Position numbers and translations under genes: made by a program
Notes under the pieces: model-generated
What the model saw: only the letters and a program-made list of their open reading frames with translations
Databases searched by the model: none
Told to the model about the DNA's origin: nothing
Part shown: positions 1 through 10,147 of the stretch, piece by piece
Numbering within the stretch: the first letter of the stretch is position 1
Layout of the letters: the number at the start of each line of letters is the position of its first letter
Source of the DNA: Conus ventricosus
Lineage: Eukaryota > Mollusca > Gastropoda > Neogastropoda > Conidae
Direction of reading: 5' to 3'
Length of the DNA stretch: 64,000 nucleotides
Assembly: GCA_018398815.1 (NCBI GenBank)
Contig: CM031616.1
Span: 72,276,099 to 72,340,098, forward strand

Positions 1-1535
1 GGACTGCCATGTTCTTTACTGGCTGCCTTACAGGCTGTGACTGTCATGTTCTTCACTGGCTGCCTTACAGGCTGACTGCCACGTTCTTCACTGGCTGCCT
101 TACAGGCTGTCTGCCACGTTCTTCACTGGCTGCCTTACAGGCTGTGACTGCCATGTTGTTCACTGGCTGCCTTACAGGCTGTGACTGCCATGTTGTTCAC
201 TGGCTGCCTCAAGGCTGTGACTGCCATGTTGTTCACTGGCTGCCTTACAGGCTGTGACTGCCACGTTCTTCACTGGCTGCCTTACAGGCTGTGACTGCCA
301 TGTTCTTCACTGGCTGCCTTACAGGCTGACTGCCATGTTGTTCACTGGCTGCCTTACAGGCTGACTGCCACGTTCTTCACTGGCTGCCTTACAGGCTGTG
401 ACTGCCATGTTGTTCACTGGCGGCCTTACAGGCGGGACTGCCATGTTGTTCACTGGCTGCCTTACAGGCTGTGACTGCCACTTTTCTTCACTGGCTGCCT
501 TACAGGCTGTGACTGCCATGTTCTTCACTGGCTGCCTTACAGGCTGTGACTGCCACGTTCTTCACTGGCTGCCTTACAGGCTGACTGCCATGTGTTCACT
601 AGCTGCCTTACAGGCGGGACTGCCATGTTCTTCACTGGCTACCTTACAGGCGGGACTGCCATGTTCTTCACTGGCTGCCTTACAGGCTGACTGCCACGTT
701 CTTCACTGGCTGCCTTACAGGCTGTGACTGCCTTTGTTGTTCACTGACTGCCTTACAGGCTGTGACTGCCATGTTCTTCACTGGCTGCCTTACAGGCTGA
801 CTGCCACGTTCTTCACTGGCTGCCTTACAGGCTGTGACTGCCATGTTGTTCACTGGCTGCCTTACAGACTGTGACTGCCATGTTGTTCACTGGCTGCCTT
901 ACAGACTGTGACTGCCTCGTTCTTCACTGGCTGCCTTACAGACTGTGACTGCCATGTTCTTCACTGGCTGCCTTACAGACTGTGACTGCCATGTTCTTCA
1001 CTGGCTGCCTCACAGGCGGTGACTGCCATGTTCTTCACTGGCTGCCTTACAGACTGTGACTGCCATGTTCTTCAATGGCTGCCTTACAGGCTGACTGCCA
1101 CGTTCTTCACTGGCTGCCTTACAGGCTGTGAGCCATGTTGTTCACTGGCTGCCTTACAGGCTGTGACTGCCACGTTCTTCACTGGCTGCCTTACAGGCTG
1201 TGACTGCCATGTTGTTCACTGGCTGCCTTACAGGCTTTTGACTGCCATGTTGTTCACTGGCTGCCTTACAGCTTGACTGCCATGTGTTCACTGCTGCCTC
1301 ACAGGCTGACTGCCATGTTCTTTACTGGCTGCCTTACAGACTGTGACTGCCATGTTTTTCCCACTGGCTGCCTTACAGGCTGACTGCCATGTTCTTCACT
1401 GGCTGCCTTACAGGCTGTGACTGCCATGTTGTTCACTGGCTGCCTTATAGGCTGACTGCCATGTTCTTCACTGGCTGCCTTACAGGCTGTGACTGCCATG
1501 TTCTTCACTGGCTGCCTTACAGGCTGTGACTGCCA
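1..1535. repeat. 35/37-bp minisatellite, about 42 copies
   Basis: Units are built around GACTGCCATGTTCTTCACTG followed by GCTGCCTTACAGGCT. Two length forms alternate, 37 bp (CAGGCTGTGACTG) and 35 bp (CAGGCTGACTG), with a few indel variants. The array starts at or before the window edge and ends with a degenerate unit near 1535. Short open frames on both strands are by-products of the repeat. Confidence 0.95.
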
Positions 1536-2045
1536 TGCTGTTCCCCTGGTGCCAAGAGAACCACAGGCTTTCAGCTGGTGTCCTGTGTTAGATACCATGG
1601 GTGTATCAGACCAGTTAAGCCAGGGTTGACTGAACAATATTACCCAGGAGACGACATCAACGACTCACAGACAGATCTAATGGTTCAATTCCCAGGAAGG
1701 AATTAGACGGTCCCATGCTATCAGTGAATGTCTTCATAAATACACTTTCCATCACCCAAAAAGTAAAAAAAAAAAAAAACAACAACAAAACGCAAAAATT
1801 CTGTCATTGTCACAATTTGGGAAGAAGTGTTTGTTGTGTTTTGGTTTTTCCATATGGTTTACATGTTCGTTCATTGTTACAGATGAACTGCAAGTCTGCT
1901 TCACTGAGACATGGCCGCATCTGAGGCACACGCCGACATTTCACACGTGGCCAACATTGCAGACGCGTTCAGAATGCATTAAGAAAATAAAGATATGAAC
2001 AAAACAAAATAAAATGCTTTTTCTGTGTGGCATAGAACTGAGACA
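1536..2045. other. unique AT-rich DNA
   Basis: Non-repetitive sequence with an A run near 1766-1780. I see no convincing exon, RNA gene or mobile element. Confidence 0.5.
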
Positions 2046-2106
<61 letters not shown>

Positions 2107-2136
2107 CACACACACACACACGCGCGCACACATACA
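2046..2136. repeat. (CA)n microsatellite
   Basis: About 90 bp of CA dinucleotides, interrupted by a few CG and TA steps near the right end. C-rich and Cys/Val open frames across it are artefacts of the dinucleotide. Confidence 0.95.
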
Positions 2137-2519
2137 CATGATGAGCCTCAGTAATACCATCTGAATCAAATGTGACCACCCCGAGGTAAGACATCCAAAG
2201 CAGCCAGTCACAGAACGAAGGGCAGCCGACAAAGCCAAAGAAAAATGCAAACAAAACTGGGCGCCAAGACAGATCTCAGAATTCTGCAAAAGGGACACCT
2301 CAAAAAGGGATGAACCATATGTCCCACACCTAAATGACATTAAAAAAAAAGCTATCAGACTATTCCAACAGATCAATGTTGCATTGCACATATTGTACCA
2401 CGCAATGGACTACACACTCTACATGTTCTTCCAGCCTCTCGTCCTACTCTTTCTTTTCTTCTCCCCCCCCCCCCCCTCCCCCCCCCACCCTGTGTGTGTT
2501 TTGTCCTTTCTCTGTCCAG

Positions 2520-2882
2520 GGGGACCTTCCACACAGAATCAGATCAGGGAGACAACTCTCTTGTCACCATGACTTCTTCCCCATCATACAGTGTATGCTC
2601 ACACACAAAAGCTGGCAGGCACCAAGACGATGAACCAAGGGGTCATGGAGAGCAGGACTTAAACCAAAAAAAGGACCTGTGTGACAGGGTCATAGAGAAG
2701 CTACAAGACGTCCACCAGGGTGTTGCTGAGGATTCCAAGGAACTCAAACGCCGCAGTCCTAAGCACTTTCTTGAATACAGCAAAATAGAGATTTTTTTTT
2801 TCTTTTTTCTTTTGCAGCATCGCTGACCTACAATCATGAATACCAGATGTCTGATCTCAAAGCACAGTTGGCCAACCCTTGA
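2520..2882 (+). CDS. possible coding exon(s), unrecognised protein
   Basis: A pyrimidine-rich tract with C runs ends in CTGTCCAG at 2519, a good 3' splice site. From there one frame stays open for about 95 codons with a charged, non-repetitive composition (for example DLCDRVIEKLQDVHQG), suggesting a helical or coiled-coil segment. A second good acceptor (T-rich tract then GCAG, ending near 2818) precedes a short frame reading SLTYNHEYQMSDLKAQLANP and a TGA near 2880. GTGAGT follows at about 2893, so that segment might instead be an internal exon with an indel. I see no donor ending the first part, so the true structure is unresolved. I do not recognise the family, and it could be a pseudogene fragment. 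Confidence 0.3.
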
Positions 2883-2944
2883 GGGACACCAGGTGAGTTG
2901 ACAAAATTCCAAATGTGAAAACAGAAAGGAATCTGCCCACATTG

Positions 2945-3142
2945 CTACTCATGTATGCTTAACACCAACCACGATTCATGCGCAGTGCTGAACTTGTGTG
3001 TTCCAAACCATGAAACATTACAGTGATAATCTTGATCAGGGGCAACGGCCAGCAAAATAGACTGTTCATCAAAGAGTTGGCTGACCAGTTTGTGTGTGAA
3101 AATGGCTGCGGCGTCAGCAATGTCATAGGGTGAAAACAGCAA
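2945..3142 (-). other. minus-strand open frame, doubtful
   Basis: A 65-codon open frame with an unbiased, protein-like composition (LVSQLFDEQSILLAVAPDQD) lies directly beside the 41-bp minisatellite. There is no clear acceptor or donor and I know no matching family. It may be an exon or TE remnant, or chance. Confidence 0.15.
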
Positions 3143-3630
3143 AGCAGGGGTTAGAGTATCACTTTAACACTTGGTTACTGCAAAGCAGGGGTTAGAGTAT
3201 CACTTTAACACTCTGCTACTGCAAAGCAGGGGTTAGAGTATCACTTCAACACTCTGCTACTGCAAAGCAGGGGTTTAGAGTATCACTTTAACACTCTGCT
3301 ACTGCAAAGCAGGGGTTAGAGTATCACTTTAACACTCTGCTACTGCAAAGCAGGGTTAGAGTATCACTTTAACACTCTGCTACTGCAAAGCAGGGGTTAG
3401 AGTATCACTTTAACACTCTGCTACTGCAAAGCAGGGGTTAGAGTATCACTTTAACACTTGGTTACTGCAGGGGTTAGAGTATCACTTTAACACTTGGTTA
3501 CTGCAAAGCAGGGGTTAGAGTATCACTTTAACACACTCTGCTACTGCAAAGCAGGGGTTAGAGTATCACTTTAACACTCTGCTACTGCAAAGCAGGGGTT
3601 AGAGTATCACTTTAACACTCTGCTACTGCA
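3139..3630. repeat. 41-bp minisatellite, about 12 copies
   Basis: Unit begins GCAAAGCAGGGGTTAGAGTA and continues TCACTTTAACACTCTGCTACT. Period is 41 bp (3181 to 3222). A few units carry a TTGGTTACT variant, one lacks GCAAA, and single-base indels occur. Confidence 0.95.
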
Positions 3631-4766
3631 AAAGTGACAGTCTAAAGAACACTGTTGCTTTCCAATTATTTTCACATGATTGCAGTCATATTATGGCTAC
3701 TTAAAGACACAAAAATCCCGATTTCAATATCATGATAACAAAGACAACAACAGATGCTCCATTGCGAGTTCCAAAACATCAAATACGAGCTGGGAATAGA
3801 CCAATAATGTTACTGTTCATCACTGAACCGTAACCATGTCAAATCCTGAAACATCCTCATTTGAGCTCTCACAACATCAATGGTTGTTGACGCTTCCAAC
3901 TTCTGTCTTTTCAACACTGGTGTCAATCAAACTGACATGGATCTCAAGACCTGATGGTCACCAACATCTGGAGCTGGTCTCAGTCATCACGCAGTCTCAG
4001 GGGATGAAGTCGGAATTCAAAAGATAACCTATGTGGCCATGGAAACAGGATGTGTTACTGACAAGAAAACTGCAGCTGGCAATTTCAGCACTTTTTTTTT
4101 CAATTTGCTTTACTTTGAGATGTTTTTTTGCCGAATAATTTTCCAAAGTTCTTTAAAAACTACTCAAGAACTGTGAAGTTGTAAGAACACTACATCTTAG
4201 AAAAGTTCCAGAGCATTTTAGAGCATTTGAAATGTCACTGATAACTACTTCAGTAATCTGGACACTCTGGTCATGAACCACTCCCTGTCACTGTTTTCAC
4301 CATTTCCTGATTTTGGTAAGTTTCGCATGTTCTGTACCAAACCTGACACACTGTCACTGTCATGATTTTGATAAGTTTCCCATGTTCTGTACCAAACCTG
4401 ATATACTGTCGCTGTCATGATTTTCAATATCTGTGACATGTCCAGTTGATGACCGAAGCTCTGAAATGTGTGGACACCGAATGTGACAGTACGCCATATG
4501 TCTGGACGCTGACGCCCACACTGATTCAGCTGAACACAGCAAGCTTTGTTTTGCATAGTGGTCAGATTCCCAGAAAAACGCAAAGCCTTACAATCCAAAA
4601 CCTACCATGACTGATTAAACGCTTAATCCATCAATGACCAACCGATTGCTCAGCCTTTGGACAACCTAATCCATTGATAATTATCTGATCCCTCAGCCTT
4701 TCAATGACTCGTGCTCAGTTCCAGTGTAACTCATCAACTGCAAGTACCTTGACTGTATCACGACTT
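3631..4766. other. unique AT-rich DNA with a two-copy duplication
   Basis: No convincing gene. A roughly 60-bp tandem duplication lies at about 4304-4425 (GTTCTGTACCAAACCTGA in both copies), which explains the minus-strand open frame across 4245-4598. Confidence 0.55.
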
Positions 4767-5098
4767 CACAGAATCTTACCTATGTTGAACTTTTCAGCGG
4801 CAGAGTCACAGAATCTTACCTATGTTGAACTTTTCAGTGGCAGAGTCACAGAATCTTACCAATGTTGAACTTTTCAGCGGCAGAGTCACAGAATCTTACC
4901 TATGTTGAACTTTTCAGCGGCAGAGTCACAGAATCTTACCTATGTTGAACTTTTCAGCGGCAGAGTCACAGAATCTTACCTATGTTGAACTTTTCAGCGG
5001 CAGAGTCACAGAATCTTACCTATGTTGAACTTTTTTCAGCGGCAGAGTCACAGAATCTTACCTTTGTTGAACTTTTCAGCGGCAGAGTCACAGAATCT
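4767..5098. repeat. 40-bp minisatellite, about 8 copies, with minus-strand splice donors
   Basis: Plus-strand unit is CACAGAATCTTACCTATGTT followed by GAACTTTTCAGCGGCAGAGT. On the minus strand each unit reads CAACATAG|GTAAGATTCTG, a strong 5' splice site. The rightmost unit overlaps the 3' end of a minus-strand exon candidate (5062-5126), so the unit looks like a duplicated exon/intron junction. Confidence 0.9.
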
Positions 5099-5126
5099 GG
5101 CTCACAGCACAAATCGGTCCACAGCG
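5062..5126 (-). CDS. possible internal exon, unrecognised protein (minus strand)
   Basis: On the minus strand the sequence GTGCTGCAG ends at 5127, followed by 65 nt that keep one frame open and end in ACAAAG|GTAAGATT at 5062. The exon begins with 2 nt of a codon and ends on a codon boundary, encoding LWTDLCCEPDSVTLPLKSST plus Lys. Its entry phase fits the exit phase of the exon candidate at 9988-10128. The exon end and donor are the template-like edge of the adjacent 40-bp array. I do not recognise the protein. Support is splice consensus and phase only. Confidence 0.35.
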
Positions 5127-5989
5127 CTGCAGCACTGCCAATGATGAAGACGCAGGAGAGACGAAAAATTAACAGTCATGCTGCATGTCACTATTTTCCT
5201 AACGGACTGTGACTTTCCAACAGCAAAACCAACCCGTATTCTTAATTCATACAAACTTAAATACAAAAAAAAAGAAGTCAAAAGCAAAACCATCTTGAAC
5301 TGCTTTTTAACCGAGAAATTCAAAATACATGATTGAAGATCAACGGATATGATAGTTGCCATCATTTGAAATAAAATAAAATTAAGAAAAAGAAAAGAAA
5401 GACAAAAAGACTAAAACTACAGAAATACAGAAAAAACAACCCAGCATCAAGGAATGTTGCATCGATCCATGGCCGCATTTGGAGTCAAAAGTTTGGGGCC
5501 CTAAAAACGTTTTTTTTTCGCTTGGACTAGATGTTCTTGAGCAGATATGAAATAATGCCCATGTATCTTTACAACCTAGATTCTTGAGGCAAAGCTTCAG
5601 ACAAAGCTGTGTGCATGTTTCACAGACAGAAAGGACATTCTTTGTGGCCATGGCAGCAAGTGATGGACTCTTAAATCTTTATGTGGTAAAGATTCTTTTC
5701 AGCCCTTAGAAATTCATTTGGTACCAGTTCTTTGGAGTCCTCCATGTTGTTTGCTGCATACACGTTCAAATCACTGAGGGAGGACAACAGCATTTTTGGT
5801 TTGTTTGTTGAGAGTCACTGTACAGTGCCTGAAGCATTAAAAGGGTTAATTGCGTAAATTTGACAATAACCAACACCCTGACTATATCGACCTATGATTC
5901 AGACTAAGGGACAAAACTCATCAATGACTGACACCCAGCCAAGGAAAGGCTCTATTCATCAGACAGTAAATCCTACACTCATTAATTAA
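5127..5989. other. unique AT-rich DNA
   Basis: Several A and T runs (for example near 5265 and 5510). No gene, RNA or mobile element that I can support. Confidence 0.5.
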
Positions 5990-6256
5990 TGGAGTGACCT
6001 TGACAGGTGAAAGTTCACTGAACGTCATTAAGGGAGTGACCTTGACAGTGAAAGTTCACTGAACGTCATTAAGGGAGTGACCTTGACAGGTGAAAGTTCA
6101 CTGAGCGTCATTAACTGAATGTCATTAACTAAGGGAGTGACCTTGACAGTGAAAGTTCACTGAACTTCATTAAGGGAGTGACCTTGACAGTGAAAGTTCA
6201 CTGAACGTCACTAATTAAGGGAGTGACCTTGACAAGTAAATGTTCACTGAACATCA
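5990..6256. repeat. about 40-bp minisatellite, six degenerate copies
   Basis: Units contain GGGAGTGACCTTGACAG followed by GTGAAAGTTCACTGAACGTC. Spacing varies from about 38 to 50 bp because the ATTAA linker varies. Confidence 0.85.
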
Positions 6257-6379
6257 CTATGGGTAATTTAGTGGCCCAAATACACTGATTCGATTGTGAC
6301 AGCTCAGGAAACCATGTATACTGGTACTTGCATTCGCTGCAAACTCCGCTGGCATGTTAGAAGACGGGTCTGCTTCACC

Positions 6380-6480
6380 ACTGCGACTGGATTTGGCATT
6401 TAACCACAAAGGGTAAGTGGCCACTGAGGCTGGATTTGGCATTTAACCACAAAGGGTAAGTGGCCACTGAGGCTGGCTAT
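6380..6480. repeat. 48-bp tandem duplication
   Basis: CTGGATTTGGCATTTAACCA and the following AAGGGTAAGTGGCCACTGAG occur twice in direct succession. Confidence 0.85.
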
Positions 6481-6493
6481 GAACAGGACCAAC

Positions 6494-6627
6494 GCAAAAA
6501 CAGACACTCTCAAACTTTACTACTTCTACTAACAGACACTCACATTTAACTACTTCTACTAACAGACACACTCACACTTAACTACTTCTACTAACAGACA
6601 CACTCAAACTTAACTACTTCTACTTAA
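6494..6627. repeat. about 32-bp repeat, four copies
   Basis: Units carry AACAGACACACTCA and TTAACTACTTCTACT with small length changes. Confidence 0.8.
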
Positions 6628-7230
6628 CAAAGTTTCATACAAAATTTGGTGTGGTTTAGATGCAAATTCTACTGTTGGTGATTTTCTTTTTTTTTAAATC
6701 GTCAACTTCAAATTTTTGATTTGACGTTTTCACAAACAAAATTGTTAATTTACAGAAGGATAATATTAAAAAAAAAGAAAAGTTGAAAGACAGAAAGTTA
6801 CTGCAGGCATGTGAGTCATGGTGCATTTTAATTCGTCATCATCTGCATGATCCTTTACCCGAGTAACTGTTAGATTGGTGATGACTACTATCTTGGCTGA
6901 GTAATGACTCCATTCACCAATGACTGAAACCTTGGGTTTGATTTATTGTTCAGTGACTCATATCCCTCCCAGTTCATCAATAAAACATGCCTCAGATGTG
7001 AATCACCATAATCTACCAATAAAGGATACCTCGGCCGTTAAACTCTCCTGTTGATCAACTACACACGCCTCCGCTGCCTATCGGCTCAATTCATCCATCG
7101 TTGATATTCACCAGCTGTTCCATGACTGGTACTTTAGCCATCAGGGGCATGTCGACATGGTCATTTCACAAATGACAGGCACCTCAGCTAGACTGAATCT
7201 TTCTTCCACATCTTGACTGTGTCGCTGAGG
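6628..7230. other. unique AT-rich DNA
   Basis: No supportable feature. Confidence 0.45.
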
Positions 7231-7361
7231 CACAATCTGAACTCGTCCTTTCACATTCCTTCACTATGAATTCGGCCTGATAGTCAACCCTCAGTGGCAC
7301 AATCTGAACTCGTCCTTTCACATTCCTTCACTATGAATTCGGCCTGATAGTCAACCCTCAG
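7231..7361. repeat. 67-bp tandem duplication
   Basis: CACAATCTGAACTCGTCC recurs at 7231 and 7298, and the intervening sequence through GATAGTCAACCCTCAGT is identical. Confidence 0.9.
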
Positions 7362-7404
7362 TTTAACCCTACCTCCACACCTATTACCCCCCCCCCCCTT
7401 TCCC

Positions 7405-7570
7405 TTTTCTTCTCTGCACTCCTCTTTCTCTCATCCAGCAATGGGACCATCAGACACATTCTCTGCACTCCTCTTTCTCTCATCCAGCAATGGGACCATC
7501 AGACACATTCCCTGCACTCCTCTTTCCCTCATCCAGCAATGGGACCATCAGACACATTCCCTGTCGCTTC
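7405..7570. repeat. about 49-bp repeat, three copies
   Basis: Units contain CTGCACTCCTCTTTC and CAGCAATGGGACCATCAGAC. A C run precedes the array at 7388-7398. Confidence 0.9.
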
Positions 7571-7629
7571 TTTCCACGCCAGCTTCTCCGTCTCGTACCG
7601 CTGCTACCGGAACGTGCCGACAACCGATG

Positions 7630-7795
7630 GCTTCCCTGACTGACATTTCTTTGGCTGAGGGGCTGACACACACAGCCATCCTGACAGTCTCTTTGGTTGA
7701 CGGATTCGTCCACACAGACGGCCACACTGACTGTCTCTTTGGCTGATGGATTCGTCCACACAGACGGACGCACTATCTCTTTGGTTCAAGCAGAT
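7630..7795. repeat. about 44-bp degenerate repeat, three to four copies
   Basis: Units share CTTTGGCTGA and GGATTCGTCCACACAGACGG with partial divergence. Confidence 0.75.
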
Positions 7796-7960
7796 CACAA
7801 TTCCGCATCGAAAAAAAGAAGAAAAAAAAACAAAAAAGAAAAAAAAACAACCGAGCCCACCTTGATCCTGACACCGGTTTTCCACGTGCTGAGAAATTAT
7901 TGCCCCAGCTTGATCATTCTTGGTGTTCGTTATTTGGTGTTTGACATACCCTGACACTTG

Positions 7961-8140
7961 TTTGTGTAGAATTAAGCTTTCATACCCACATGTAATCATG
8001 TTTGTGTAGAATTAAGCTTTCATACCCACATGTAACCATGTTTGTCTAGGATTAAGCTTTCATACTCACATGTAACCATGTTTGTGTAGAATTAAGCTTT
8101 CATACCCACATGTAATCATGTTTGTGTAGGATTAAGCTTT
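7961..8140. repeat. 40-bp repeat, four copies
   Basis: TTTGTGTAGAATTAAGCTTT then CATACCCACATGTAATCATG; period 40 (7961 to 8001). Confidence 0.95.
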
Positions 8141-8625
8141 CGTCCATTGACAGCTTTACCCACATGTAACCAAACTACCTAACACAGAGAAGACAGAACA
8201 TGTTTGCAAGCAGTAAAAAACAAAAAAACAAAACAGCTGAAGACAGACGACAAATGTTGTGAGACTGAACTGTCCTGGTGGTATTCCACACATGCAGATG
8301 AAGTCGTTCACAGTCTCTTCCATGGAACTACGTCAACGGCACCACGCCGACCACTCGCAGTTTTTGTGGCAACCACAATTTCCATGGCCACCAGACTTTC
8401 CCAGGCCATCACGGTGACCGATGGGGACTGTGCCATGAAGAGGCTGGTCACCGCAGGCGCCATGACAACGATGGTGATGGTGATGGGTGATCTAGGCCCT
8501 ATACTGCTTCAGACACTGCTAACTGACGACACACGCCTCTTCCTGGCTATCCTGCAACACGCAATCAGGTCACTGTGTCGACTATCGGTGATGATCGTGG
8601 ATATGCATCAACTTAAAAGTAATGA
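8141..8625. other. unique DNA
   Basis: A plus-strand open frame spans this stretch and runs on into the SINE. It has no supporting splice or family evidence, so I do not call it a gene. Confidence 0.4.
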
Positions 8626-8982
8626 CCAGCCACCATGGCGAAGTGGTTATGTCGCAGACTCCCAGCTGGGAGGTCGTGGGTTCGATTCCTATCAGAGCCA
8701 TGTTGGGATTTTTCTGCCCAGATCAGGTCTTACCCAGAGTTGAGTTTGCTACGGGCTCAGTTGGGAAGACTGGGACCACACAGACGAGTTTCATCCACTT
8801 AATGGATGTGTCTCTGAGAGTGTTCCTCAAATTTCCTGACCAACACTGCAGGTGTCTGTATCCCTAGGGCCTGGTTGACGCCGGGATATATCATGAAAGT
8901 AAGTGTAGAGTACAGCCCTGTCTGCAGTCTCAGACTGGAATGGAAATCCATAGCATCATCTTCATCATCCTCATCAATTAGC
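8626..8982 (+). mobile_element. tRNA-derived SINE, near full length
   Basis: The head carries RNA polymerase III promoter boxes of tRNA type: an A box TGGCGAAGTGG at 8636-8646 and a perfect B box GGTTCGATTCC at 8679-8689, with tRNA-like spacing. A roughly 270-bp body follows, and the element ends in a CATCATCTTCATCATCC-type tail near 8950-8980. The copy at about 51757-52090 aligns with it from the B box to the tail, which shows a dispersed family. It is not a functional tRNA gene because the flanking stems do not close. I do not know the family name. Confidence 0.85.
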
Positions 8983-9987
8983 ATTAAAAAAGTCTCAAAT
9001 TCTGTGGCCCTTCATGCCCTGCTCTCATGGTGACCTCATTTGCGATGTCCTATCCATGTCTGTGGCCTTGCTTTGATTCCGTAAGGGTCACAGAATAGGT
9101 GAGACTTTGGGGGTTACTGGACAGATGTGGCTGCACCCTCTGAGAGGAGAGTTCACTCACACCGGCTCCACGACTAAGCAATTACTGTCATCAGCACGGG
9201 GATTAGCAGGTGGAGTCCTGCGTATGTTGGATCAGAACAGGTGCCATTGTACACCCACCAAAGTGACTCAGCAGCAGTGCAGTGTCTCCTCTGGTGGGTT
9301 GCCTCTTGACGACTTGACACCCACTTCTCCCTGTGAATTGCTGGGGCCGCAGCGGGCCGGGCCAGGCTGTGGACAGGGTGTCGGAATGACCGGGCCTGGC
9401 TGTGGACAGGGTGTCGGAATGAGCGGCATGGGTGCAGTGCCACTGAGGTGGCACAGAAGATGGGACAGCAAAACAACACAAAAAACAAATTTAAAAATAA
9501 TGATCCATCCCTCCCTGCATGTCTAACAGACTGCTTACACCAAAGGCTACCGAATTTTGTGATGCCATTGTCCTTTCATGAAACAGTCTTACTCTCTGTT
9601 ATTTCCACCATATCCGTGAACTTGTGGAGTAATCCTCTTATGTTTTGTTGACACATGAACACACATCAGTGCTTAAATACTCCCCTCTTTCTCTCTCCCT
9701 AACTTCATCTGTGCAACCTTTCTCCAATAACATCAGCAACACATGTCTACCTAGACATGACAAAATACATACAAATGCACTACACATGTTTTCTGACTGT
9801 AACAACAAACAAATTGACAAACTCAAGACAAATACCTTTTTCTAGTTATATCTTTTTTGCCCTTGATGCCACTCTTGCGACGTGATGCTGTCTTTGTATG
9901 TGTTGTTGAAAAAGGTACGTGTATGCTCCAGGTAAGTGCACGAAATAAAACGGCCTGACCTCGTCGCTCTTTCCGTGTGCCACCTAC
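8983..9987. other. mostly unique DNA with an interspersed-repeat remnant
   Basis: About 9190-9350 (AGCAGTGCAGTGTCTCCTCT and neighbouring GGATCAGAACAGG) resembles 34915-35000, which suggests two copies of one dispersed repeat. At 9358-9425, GGCTGTGGACAGGGTGTCGG is tandemly duplicated. Overlapping short frames on both strands are not supported as genes. Confidence 0.5.
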
Positions 9988-10128
9988 CTTGAGCATCACA
10001 AGGGGAGACCGCTCCGTCCCTGGTAGAGTCCGTCACCCGTAGCGACACGTCCTTATCGAGGCCAGTCGACACTGCCGCTTCTTTGATCTGTTTACACATG
10101 TTGGCAAGAGAGGTAACTCTGAGCCATC
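9988..10128 (-). CDS. possible internal exon, unrecognised protein (minus strand)
   Basis: On the minus strand a CCATTTAG acceptor at 10129 is followed by 141 nt ending in GCTCAAG|GTAGGTGG at 9988, a strong donor. The frame is open throughout, enters with 2 nt and exits with 1 nt. It encodes WLRVTSLANMCKQIKEAAVS followed by TGLDKDVSLRVTDSTRDGAV and SPCDAQ, a charged, non-repetitive sequence unlike the surrounding minisatellite. Its exit phase fits the exon candidate at 5062-5126. The 48-bp array begins within 20 bp of the acceptor, so the preceding intron would be minisatellite from its 3' end outwards. Translation could alternatively begin at the ATG at 10099. The family is not recognised. 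Confidence 0.45.
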
Positions 10129-10147
10129 CTAAATGGCCAGGGCATAC

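Noticed and set aside
3139..3630. Telomere-like GGGGTTAG motifs in the 41-bp unit
   Set aside because: The motif occurs once per 41-bp unit, not as a TTAGGG tandem. It is an ordinary minisatellite.
4245..4598. 117-codon minus-strand open frame
   Set aside because: It contains a two-copy tandem duplication translated twice and has no splice or start support.
8630..8702. Functional tRNA gene
   Set aside because: A and B boxes are present but no cloverleaf closes, and the segment is the head of a longer dispersed element with other copies in the window.
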